From positions 3,415 to 9,123 of the forward strand of contig QHPW01000084.1 of the NCBI GenBank assembly GCA_003219675.1: a stretch of 5,709 nt of DNA. The letters are read 5' to 3'. A model generated the notes under the pieces. It did no database searches. It was not told the origin of the DNA and worked only from the letters and a program-made list of their open reading frames with translations. The stretch is from Verrucomicrobiota bacterium (GTDB lineage: Bacteria > Verrucomicrobiota > Verrucomicrobiia > Limisphaerales > AV2). The position numbers were made by a program, and so were the translations under genes. This document shows positions 1 to 5,234 of this stretch, piece by piece; the stretch's first letter is position 1, and each line of letters begins with the position of its first letter.

Positions 1-37
1 GCGAATTCCGATTGTTTTTCGTGTTCGCGCGCCCGAT

Positions 38-697
38 CTACAACCACCGCCCCAGGCGTTCCAAAAACTCACCGGTGCAGTCCAGACACCAGCCCAGCGC
101 CGTCAGCCAACCTACCCGTGCGGTGATCAGCGGCACTCCCAGCAACAGCACCGCCACGTTCCCCAGCCAGATGATCACCGCGGAAAACAGATAGCCCTGT
201 TGCGTGATGTCAGACTGGCGGGTCCTCAGCGTGTGGCAGGTCAGCGTCAGGTGAAACGAATACGCCGCGCCGATCAACAAATGGAACCAAACGAGGTAAC
301 TTGTCCAACCCCAGATCAGGTGTCCCGCCATAAAGACCAGGACCACGATCGCGACGTAGAGCGGGAAAAAATAAGGCGCCAGCGTGATGAGAAAATTGCT
401 TTTGCTGATCACCACATGTCCGCCCTCGGAAGTCGCCTTGAACTTCCGGACCCGCCCGCCCGAAAGCCAGGTCCAAAGCGCATGGGTCAATTCATGGCCG
501 AAAACGTAAACCCACATCGGCTTGGGCAGCAGGAGAAAAATCACAAGCCAGCACGCCGCGCCCGCGACCAATGCCACCCAAACGGTGTCGGCGCTCCCGC
601 TGGCGCTGGCTCGCAACACCCTCACCAGCGCCCGGGTTGCGCCGATGCAAAACGGCAGCAGCAAAACGGCGATGATGGTTTTAACCCATTTCGGCAT
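38..697 (-). CDS. Integral-membrane M50-like zinc metallopeptidase
   Basis: The 219-residue protein is very hydrophobic, with likely membrane segments near residues 5-25, 38-58, 102-125, 129-150 and 169-190. The motif GHELTHALW places an HExxH zinc site at H68-E69-x-x-H72, just after the second segment. It is followed by SGGRV and EGGHV, a pattern typical of M50-type (M50B-like) membrane proteases. D163 in QSDITQQG is a candidate third zinc ligand; that assignment is inferred. Such proteins cleave substrates within or next to the membrane, but the substrate here is unknown and no PDZ or CBS domain is present. The ATG is the first possible start, because an in-frame TAA lies 18 bases upstream; no close Shine-Dalgarno is visible. 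The gene follows the terminator hairpin of the alanine-rich gene, so it probably has its own promoter, which I could not identify. Family assignment is good, function unproven. Confidence 0.85.
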   Translation of the reverse strand: MPKWVKTIIAVLLLPFCIGATRALVRVLRASASGSADTVWVALVAGAACWLVIFLLLPKPMWVYVFGHELTHALWTWLSGGRVRKFKATSEGGHVVISKSNFLITLAPYFFPLYVAIVVLVFMAGHLIWGWTSYLVWFHLLIGAAYSFHLTLTCHTLRTRQSDITQQGYLFSAVIIWLGNVAVLLLGVPLITARVGWLTALGWCLDCTGEFLERLGRWL

Positions 698-742
698 CGG
701 GCGCTGCCGAAGTTAATCCCCCTCGGTCGAATCAAGGCAATG

Positions 743-775
743 AAAAGCCTGCTTCCTCATCGGAACCAGGCTTTC
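743..775 (-). terminator. Intrinsic terminator-like hairpin after the alanine-rich gene
   Basis: An 8-bp perfect stem (aaagcctg at 744-751 with caggcttt at 767-774) encloses a c/c mismatch and a second 4-bp stem (ttcc at 753-756 with ggaa at 762-765) around a 5-base loop. Read on the minus strand it ends in CTTTTCATT, a short T-rich tail. It lies 25 bases past the stop codon of the minus-strand gene ending at 800. Position, stem and tail fit a Rho-independent terminator, though the T tract is short. Confidence 0.65.
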
Positions 776-799
776 AACCGGCTGAAATCAGTTCGGCGA

Positions 800-1420
800 T
801 CAGGGAAGACGCCCGCCCGGAGAAGCATAAGACTGAACAGGAGGCACTATAGGAAACCCGCCGCCGCCAATCTTGGTGTTCGAGGAGCTGTAAGTCTCGC
901 CCAGATGGTTGGCTTCAGACCCGCCCGATTTTCGCTGGCGAATGCCCGCCTGCGCCTGGGGCACGGCCAGCATCACCGCTTTGGCGACTCGCTCTTCGGC
1001 TTTCGGATTCACTTCAACGATCGCGGCCACGATCTTGTCCGCCAGCTCGGGCGCGGCCAACGCCGCCGCCGTGGCAATCGCTTCCACCTGATCGGGCGCC
1101 AGCCTGGCGGCCGCGGCTGCCACCGCCGGAGCCGTGACGGGTGCCGCCTTGATGACGGAACTGACAACACTCACCGCACTGGCGGCATTCCTGGCAATCG
1201 CCGCGCGAACCACCATCACGGCCGTTGCTTCCCGTTCCTTCTTCGCTGCTTTGGCGACGATTTCAGCCGCCTTCACGGCAAGCTCCGCGGTCGGCGCCTC
1301 TTTGATGGATTTGGCAATGCCGACGGTTTCCTTTTCGGTCAAAGCCATTGCCGGCGAACCGGCAAAACTCATGACCGATGCGAGCACTGCGGCCAAAATG
1401 ATTCGGTTGCTGGTTCTCAT
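800..1420 (-). CDS. Exported alanine-rich helical-repeat protein
   Basis: The ATG at 1420 gives 206 residues beginning with a clear signal peptide: MRTSNR, a hydrophobic stretch from about residue 7 to 20, then SPAMA with predicted cleavage after A26. A longer reading from a TTG at 1492 adds 24 polar residues ahead of the signal and is rejected. The mature part, about residues 27-165, is almost all alanine, valine, lysine and glutamate in loosely repeated helical units such as AVKAAEIVAKAAKK, APAVAAAAARLAP and APELADKIVAAIVEV, with prolines punctuating the helices. The last 40 residues are low complexity, rich in glycine, serine and proline (IGGGGFPIVPP). No catalytic motif is visible. I recall similar alanine-rich exported proteins in Verrucomicrobiota, without known function; a structural or envelope role is only a guess. 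It has a candidate promoter upstream and a terminator downstream, so it is probably transcribed alone. Confidence 0.75.
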   Translation of the reverse strand: MRTSNRIILAAVLASVMSFAGSPAMALTEKETVGIAKSIKEAPTAELAVKAAEIVAKAAKKEREATAVMVVRAAIARNAASAVSVVSSVIKAAPVTAPAVAAAAARLAPDQVEAIATAAALAAPELADKIVAAIVEVNPKAEERVAKAVMLAVPQAQAGIRQRKSGGSEANHLGETYSSSNTKIGGGGFPIVPPVQSYASPGGRLP

Positions 1421-1463
1421 AATGTCGGTATCCCGGTCAGTTTTTCCGTGCAAACCAGACATA

Positions 1464-1492
1464 GTGTTAGGCCAGGCCGCCGTTGCAGTCAA
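1464..1492 (-). promoter_or_regulatory. Candidate sigma-70-type promoter for the alanine-rich gene
   Basis: On the minus strand TTGACT (1492-1487, five of six matches to the -35 consensus) is separated by 17 bases from TAACAC (1469-1464, a poor -10). Transcription would begin near 1457, giving a leader of about 35 bases before the ATG at 1420. The spacing is right but the -10 is weak, so this is tentative. Confidence 0.3.
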
Positions 1493-1586
1493 ACCAATTA
1501 TCCGGGTTTTGTATCGGTAAAATGTCAGTGACCATTAGGTAATTCTTCGGAGTTTGCGCAAGGACGGCCAAACGGAGTTGTTGGCT

Positions 1587-2357
1587 TCAGCCCCTGAACT
1601 TCGCCGCCAATGCTTCGCTGGTGCGCGCCAGCAGATTCAAATCGCTGCCCACAGCCACCAGATTGAACCCGTTGGCCAGCCAGTGACGCGCGTCGGCTTC
1701 GGCCGGCGCCAGGATGCCGGCGGCTTTACCCGAATGGCGAATCCTGCGGCCTGCGGCCTCAATTGCGGCTCGCACCTCGGGATGCGCCGCGTCGCCCAGA
1801 TGTCCCAACGACGCTGACAAATCACTCGGACCGATGAACAGTCCGTCCACCCCTTCGACCGCGGCGATGGCCTCGATGTTTTCCAGGGCGGCGCGTGTCT
1901 CGATTTGCACGATCACGCAAATCTCTTCGTGCGCCCGCTGAAAATAATCCTTCACGCGCGCAAAGCGATTCCCGCGGTGTATGGAGGCCACGCCGCGCAC
2001 TCCGCGCGGCGGGTATCGGGTCGCCGCCACGGCGGCGCGCGCTTCGTCCGCCGTTTGCACCAAGGGCACCAGCAGACTCTGCGCGCCCGCGTCCAGGATG
2101 CGTTTGATGAGCACCAGATCGTTCCACGCTGGCCGCACGACCGGCGCGGCGCCGCCGCCCGTCATCGCCTGCAACTGGCTGACGACCTGCATCAGATCGT
2201 TCGGGGCATGTTCCGTGTCGAGCAGGATCCAGTCGAATCCGGCGCCGACAATGACCTCCGCCGCCAGGTTGCTGCACAGGCTGCACCACAGACCGATCTG
2301 TGATCTGCCCTCGAGCAGCGCGTGTTTCAGAGGGTTAACGGGCAGTGGAACCTTCAT
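1587..2357 (-). CDS. HpcH/HpaI-family class II pyruvate aldolase (HpaI/GarL type)
   Basis: The 256-residue product matches this family in length and along its whole sequence. It would cleave 4-hydroxy-2-oxo acids to pyruvate and an aldehyde, using a divalent metal in the cytosol. Visible active-site residues line up with E. coli HpcH: H50 in DTEHAPND (general base), R75 in VVRPAWND (pyruvate binding), and metal ligands E153 in VQIET and D179 in GPSDLSASLGHLG. YPPRGVRG (115-122) is also typical. Some segments resemble 4-hydroxy-2-oxoheptanedioate aldolase (RPAWND, LLARTSEALAAKF), while others resemble 2-dehydro-3-deoxyglucarate aldolase GarL (GHLG, GILAPAEADAR, VAVGSDL). The substrate, and so the symbol, is left open. 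The ATG at 2357 has a GAGG about 10 bases upstream. The preceding spacer is scarred by an amidohydrolase stub and repeats, so this may be the surviving member of a catabolic operon. Confidence 0.96.
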   Translation of the reverse strand: MKVPLPVNPLKHALLEGRSQIGLWCSLCSNLAAEVIVGAGFDWILLDTEHAPNDLMQVVSQLQAMTGGGAAPVVRPAWNDLVLIKRILDAGAQSLLVPLVQTADEARAAVAATRYPPRGVRGVASIHRGNRFARVKDYFQRAHEEICVIVQIETRAALENIEAIAAVEGVDGLFIGPSDLSASLGHLGDAAHPEVRAAIEAAGRRIRHSGKAAGILAPAEADARHWLANGFNLVAVGSDLNLLARTSEALAAKFRG

Positions 2358-2465
2358 GGCTCAAAAAGCCTCGCGAGAGCGACCATGGCGGGACTATCGG
2401 CACTGCGGGCATTGCCAGCAAGAATTTTTGGGCAGACACTTCCATGAACCGTACCCTCATCCCGT

Positions 2466-2490
2466 CCTTCTCCCCCAGTGGGGGAGAAGG
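2466..2490. repeat. REP-like perfect palindrome between remnant genes
   Basis: An 11-bp perfect inverted repeat (ccttctccccc at 2466-2476, gggggagaagg at 2480-2490) surrounds a 3-base loop. It is flanked by accctcatcccgt on the left and tccccggagggcgg on the right. This composition is characteristic of extragenic palindromes scattered through many GC-rich bacterial genomes, whose read-through gives peptides like SPPLGEKDGM. There is no T tract on either side, so it is not a standard terminator. Only one copy is in the window; that it is repeated elsewhere is inferred from its look. Confidence 0.6.
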
Positions 2491-2496
2491 TCCCCG

Positions 2497-2586
2497 GAGG
2501 GCGGTCTTCAGGAATGCGCGGCGGTTCAGTTCGGGGAGAGCAGCCGCCTCGGCTGCATTGGCCGGCGCCGCGCCGGCCAGAATCAC
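2497..2586 (-). pseudogene. Orphan Tat-signal-like coding fragment
   Basis: A GTG at 2586 opens an 83-codon frame running to 2335, into the aldolase gene. Its first 30 codons contain AGAAPANAAEAAALP and then NRRAFLKTAL (2526-2497), a close match to the twin-arginine motif (RRxFLK) that starts exported Tat substrates. The motif runs straight into the REP-like palindrome and no mature domain follows. The order is odd: the alanine-rich part, which looks like the end of a Tat signal, precedes the twin-arginine part. The GTG overlaps the stop of the upstream amidohydrolase stub as GTGA. I read it as the leftover start of an exported protein whose body has been lost. It could instead be a chance GC-rich frame. 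Confidence 0.35.
2559..2579. repeat. GC-rich perfect hairpin
   Basis: tggccggcg (2559-2567) and cgccggcca (2571-2579) form a 9-bp perfect stem with a 3-base loop. It lies between the amidohydrolase stub and the Tat-like motif. It could form a stable cruciform or RNA hairpin, but it sits in an alanine-coding stretch where such symmetry can arise by composition. Confidence 0.45.
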
Positions 2587-2750
2587 CGCGCCCTGGCGAT
2601 TCGAGCACGTTCGGCAAGGGCGCCCAACGCGACATGCGAAGCGACGGCGATGCCCATGCGATCGGCGTATTCGAGCAGCTTGCCGAGGCGCGCTTCGGGT
2701 GTGGTTCCCGGCACGCCGGAGAGATGGCAGTGGATATCCCAGATTTCCAT
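2583..2750 (-). pseudogene. N-terminal stub of an amidohydrolase (TIM-barrel metal-dependent hydrolase)
   Basis: The ATG at 2750 opens a 55-codon frame. It begins MEIWDIHCHLSG, carrying the HxH metal-binding motif (H7, H9) found at the first strand of amidohydrolase barrels, then PGTTPEARLGKLLEYADRMGIA, the usual first helix of a bacterial amidohydrolase_2-type protein. Full members are roughly 280-350 residues, so only the first tenth or so survives. After about residue 35 the sequence becomes arginine- and alanine-rich, ends at a TGA, and the later metal ligands are absent. The stub lies 79 bases downstream of the carbon-nitrogen hydrolase stop, in the same direction, and was probably part of the same cluster. 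It is too short to be active; deletion of the 3' part is the simplest reading. The match over the first 35 residues is convincing by eye. Confidence 0.6.
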
Positions 2751-2769
2751 GCCGGATCGCTTGTTGAAA

Positions 2770-2835
2770 CGTTAAACCGTCGAACCGTTCAACCGGTGAA
2801 GCGCTCCAACGATTCGACGGGTTGACCGCTTAACG
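2770..2835. repeat. Imperfect inverted repeat at the end of the carbon-nitrogen hydrolase gene
   Basis: cgttaa (2770-2775) and ttaacg (2830-2835) close an imperfect inverted repeat; about 15 of the first 19 positions of the two arms agree. The left arm is built from short related units (ccgtcgaaccgttcaaccggt). The right arm includes the stop codon of the carbon-nitrogen hydrolase gene. In RNA it would form a long, interrupted hairpin just after translation ends, which could slow decay or help termination. No T tract follows. Confidence 0.45.
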
Positions 2836-4236
2836 CTTTGACGTCTCGGCTTCACCCGTCCACACCGGCCGGTGGCGCGGAATCTCCGACCGGAAATCGC
2901 CGAGGCTCGACCAGAGGAGGCGTTTGTTCAGGTCCACTTCAGCGACCGCGACGCTGCCCCAATTCGTGGCTTGCGAAAGCACCTGGCCTTCCCGATCGTA
3001 GATCCCCGAGATCATCCAGTGGCTCGCAGGATCGGTGTACGTGCTGCTCACCAGATAGACGTGGTTCTCGCACGCGCGCGCCGCGGCGAGCAATGGGTTG
3101 CAACCCCAAACCGGGAAGGCGATGACTTCGGCGCCGCGGTTGCTCAGTTGGCGGGCGACTTCGGGAAAGAAGCCATCGTAGCAAACCATCAAACCCACCT
3201 TCCCGAAACGCGTGTCGAACACCGGATATTCCTCGCCGGGCGTGATGCCGCCTTCGATCTCGCTGCGGGGCAAGGCGGCTTTGCGGTATTTGCCCTGAAC
3301 CTTTCCATCCGGTCCGATGAGCACCGCCACGTTGTAGATCAGACGGCGCTCGCGTTCGACCAACCCGACGACCAGATACAGATTGTGCCGCCTGGCCAGC
3401 GCCGCGAAATAGTCCGTCGAGGGTCCGGGGATCGGCTCCGCGGCGTCGACGTACGAAAGGCCGGTGCCGCAGACGGTGATCGTTTCCGGCAACACCACCA
3501 GGTCGGCTTTCTGGCGCGCGGCTTCCTCGATGAAAGGTTCAAACAACCGACAGTTCTCCGCCGCTGTCTTTTTGCCGGAAGGCCGGAAATGAACCGTGGC
3601 CAGGCGCGCTTTGCGCGGAGACGGAGGCGCCGTTTCGGTCAGAGAAACCTCGCTCCATTCGACCAGCGCCCGCGGAGCCCAGCGGAGATACAGCTCCACG
3701 ATCGCCTGCGAGGCCTTTGACGGCGCCTGATAAACGTCCGCGACTTCGGTCCAGCCCTTTGGATCGCTTGCCCGGTCGGCGGGATAATCCGGCTCGGCGA
3801 CCGGCGCCTCGTCGGGCGCATAACTCTTCGCAACCGCTTTCTCATGATGCACGGGCCGGCCCTGCTCGTCGCGCCACAGGACGCGCGCCAGCACACTGCG
3901 TCGGGGGAACGGAACGTTCTCGACGCGTCGCAAGGCACGGAAGCGATAGTGTTGGCCGCCTTTGATGGGAAAGGTTTTGAACCAATGCCCGTCCAGTCCT
4001 TCGCGTTGATCCGCCCGGATGATCAGGCTGCCGCGCTTCCCAGGACCGCCGTCTTGCTTGAACTCGAACGCCGGCCGGATCTCTTCGCGAGGCGCACCGA
4101 TCTTCCACCCGTCCGACGATTGACTTTTGTCACTCGACCCCGAGAGCATGGAGGCGCAAAGCAGCGACCCCGGCGCGAGAAGAACGGTCAGGACGCGCCA
4201 ACCCGGTTTGGCTTGCGCGAAGGGAGTTGTTTTCAT
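2830..4236 (-). CDS. Exported carbon-nitrogen hydrolase (nitrilase superfamily) with N-terminal beta-sandwich
   Basis: Starting at the ATG at 4236 the protein has 468 residues. Residues 1-30 form a signal sequence (basic start, hydrophobic core WRVLTVLLAPGSLLCAS); the cysteine lacks a proper lipobox, so lipoprotein status is doubtful. Residues about 42-200 look like a carbohydrate-binding or galactose-binding type beta-sandwich, followed by a proline-rich linker. Residues about 208-455 are the nitrilase-fold domain with all three catalytic residues: E251 in LPETITV, K319 in KYRKAALP and C352 in MVCYDGFFPE. These enzymes hydrolyse amides or nitriles through a cysteine acyl-enzyme; the substrate is unknown. 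An upstream ATG at 4338 would add 34 basic residues before the signal and is rejected. No good Shine-Dalgarno is seen. Export of a normally cytosolic enzyme type suggests extracytoplasmic amide breakdown. Confidence 0.93.
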   Translation of the reverse strand: MKTTPFAQAKPGWRVLTVLLAPGSLLCASMLSGSSDKSQSSDGWKIGAPREEIRPAFEFKQDGGPGKRGSLIIRADQREGLDGHWFKTFPIKGGQHYRFRALRRVENVPFPRRSVLARVLWRDEQGRPVHHEKAVAKSYAPDEAPVAEPDYPADRASDPKGWTEVADVYQAPSKASQAIVELYLRWAPRALVEWSEVSLTETAPPSPRKARLATVHFRPSGKKTAAENCRLFEPFIEEAARQKADLVVLPETITVCGTGLSYVDAAEPIPGPSTDYFAALARRHNLYLVVGLVERERRLIYNVAVLIGPDGKVQGKYRKAALPRSEIEGGITPGEEYPVFDTRFGKVGLMVCYDGFFPEVARQLSNRGAEVIAFPVWGCNPLLAAARACENHVYLVSSTYTDPASHWMISGIYDREGQVLSQATNWGSVAVAEVDLNKRLLWSSLGDFRSEIPRHRPVWTGEAETSKR

Positions 4237-4597
4237 AACGGTGATGCATTTACTTTGTTTGTGCCTGGTCGGCGTTCTCTTCAAATCGCGGCTACCCCTG
4301 CCGGCACGATTCGGGTTTGGAACCGAAACACACCGCATGGTCTAACAGCGCAAACCCGCAAGTTCACCGGCACTGGTGTCGTGGAGATACGGACCAACGC
4401 GGCCCGGTATCCACCACGTAAACGGCCGGGGCGGATTGACTATGCCGCGAGAAACGGTCTTGGCCAAGCACCAACCGACCGCTGAGCCCGGCCTTCATTT
4501 AGGCGAGTATAGAAGGGAGTTAGAAGGGAATCGAGCTGACCTGGACATCTCGGCGGGCACGAGACGCTCTGCATTCCCAACCGACAATCCGCGCTTA
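4237..4597. other. Intergenic stretch with no supported gene
   Basis: This stretch lies upstream of the carbon-nitrogen hydrolase and should hold its promoter, but I found no convincing -35/-10 pair. Frames open here on the plus strand give arginine- and proline-rich translations typical of shadows. A short direct repeat, tagaaggga, occurs at 4510-4518 and 4521-4529. Nothing else stands out. Confidence 0.5.
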
Positions 4598-4935
4598 TTG
4601 ACGCTAGTCACGGAAGTTTTTCCCGTGCCAGCTGCAGCGATTCCAAAACTGCATGCGTGGGGTCTCGACCTGCGGGGCGGCGACGCCGCCACCATTGGCG
4701 GAAAACTTTCATATCGGTTGCGCAAGGTGCTCGGCGGCATTGGGTGTGGACAAGCCGGCGCATCGTGACGGATGTCGAGGCGACACCGAGGGGTGTCAGT
4801 GAAGTTGTCAGCACACTTTGGAAAGAACAGCCGGAGACTTTCAAGGCGTTGCGGCAAGTGGGCCATACCAGGCATCGCGATGATGCCTTACGGCCTGCTT
4901 CTAATGTCCGTCTGCGACCAGGACCCAGTCATTGA
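4598..4935 (+). pseudogene. Frameshifted gene remnant of unidentified family
   Basis: Two overlapping plus frames each carry half of a protein-like sequence. From a TTG at 4598 the first reads TLVTEVFPVPAAAIPKLHAW, then IGGKLSYRLRKVLGG, up to about 4738. It then degenerates and stops at 4768. The next frame becomes protein-like at exactly that point: HWVWTSRRIVTDVEATPRG, then STLWKEQPETFKALRQV, to about 4860. Adding one base in the run near 4733-4740 would join them into about 88 continuous residues (GG then HWVW). After 4860 the frame turns arginine-rich and stops at 4935, so the 3' part seems lost or further damaged. I do not recognise the family with confidence. The layout faintly recalls the start of prokaryotic Argonaute-like proteins, which is only an impression. 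It could be a real mutation or a sequencing error. No Shine-Dalgarno is visible. Confidence 0.5.
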
Positions 4936-5089
4936 AACCGTCGGCGTGGCGCTTTAATGGATAGGACAGTGAACGGTCAGAAGCCTTCACCTCTGACGAC
5001 GCGATAATTGTGTAGTTCCCGCTCGTGGGATCATACCACAAGCGATTCGTCAGAATTCGCTCAGGGATTTGGACCTGGACCGCTTTCAC
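4901..5089 (-). CDS. Small hypothetical ORF, possibly a gene fragment
   Basis: A GTG at 5089 opens 62 codons with a balanced, protein-like composition (ERILTNRLWYDPTSGNYTII, then SYPLKRHADGFNDWVLVAD), unlike the arginine- and proline-rich shadows nearby. An in-frame TAA lies 9 bases upstream, so GTG is the earliest start. There is no Shine-Dalgarno, but a perfect TATAAT occurs 18 bases upstream on the same strand. No signal peptide or known motif is seen. Its end overlaps, head to head, the tail of the frameshifted plus-strand remnant, in a part of that remnant that no longer looks like protein. It may be a small gene, a fragment of a larger one, or chance. Confidence 0.35.
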   Translation of the reverse strand: MKAVQVQIPERILTNRLWYDPTSGNYTIIASSEVKASDRSLSYPLKRHADGFNDWVLVADGH

Positions 5090-5103
5090 TTGTTTTTAAG
5101 TCA

Positions 5104-5133
5104 TTGATTATACATGGATTGGGTGAATGTAAT
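5104..5133 (+). promoter_or_regulatory. Candidate promoter for the PQQ-like gene
   Basis: ttgatt (5104-5109, four of six -35 matches) and tgtaat (5128-5133, five of six -10 matches) are separated by 18 bases, in the most AT-rich part of the window. Transcription would start near 5140, leaving a leader of about 95 bases before the proposed GTG. The assignment rests on sequence likeness alone. Confidence 0.35.
5107..5112 (-). promoter_or_regulatory. Perfect TATAAT on the minus strand
   Basis: The plus sequence attata at 5107-5112 reads TATAAT on the minus strand, 18 bases before the GTG of the small ORF at 5089. No acceptable -35 is found at 16-18 bases spacing (best is TCGATT). It overlaps the proposed plus-strand promoter, so the two would compete if both are real. 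Confidence 0.25.
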
Positions 5134-5234
5134 CGAACGCTCCTGATTATTACCAATGCGGCCGTCGCATCGCGTTCGCCTTCGGCGTTCGCTTTGTGTG
5201 GCGTGTTTGGCAAGTAGATTGGCACGTTCTGCTA

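Noticed and set aside
200..1531. 443-codon plus-strand open frame
   Set aside because: It is extremely rich in Arg, His and Gly, has no motifs, and lies antisense to the M50-like and alanine-rich genes; a GC-rich shadow.
2466..2490. Intrinsic terminator
   Set aside because: The stem is strong, but neither strand has a T-rich tail; the flanks fit a REP-like element better.
1981..2775. 264-codon plus-strand open frame
   Set aside because: It runs antisense through the aldolase start, the REP-like palindrome and the amidohydrolase stub; its composition is shadow-like.
2872..3720. 282-codon plus-strand open frame
   Set aside because: It is antisense to the carbon-nitrogen hydrolase, whose catalytic residues are all intact; the plus translation shows no family features.
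4237..4338. N-terminal extension of the carbon-nitrogen hydrolase to an ATG at 4338
   Set aside because: The extra 34 residues are basic and polar and would bury the signal peptide that begins at 4236.
4495..4875. 126-codon minus-strand open frame
   Set aside because: It is antisense to the frameshifted remnant, rich in Arg, Pro and Ser, with no recognisable motif; the plus frames look far more protein-like.
5172..5192. Direct repeat of gcgttcgc (5172-5179, 5185-5192)
   Set aside because: Only two 8-base copies with no third unit or regular spacing; not enough for an array or iteron set.
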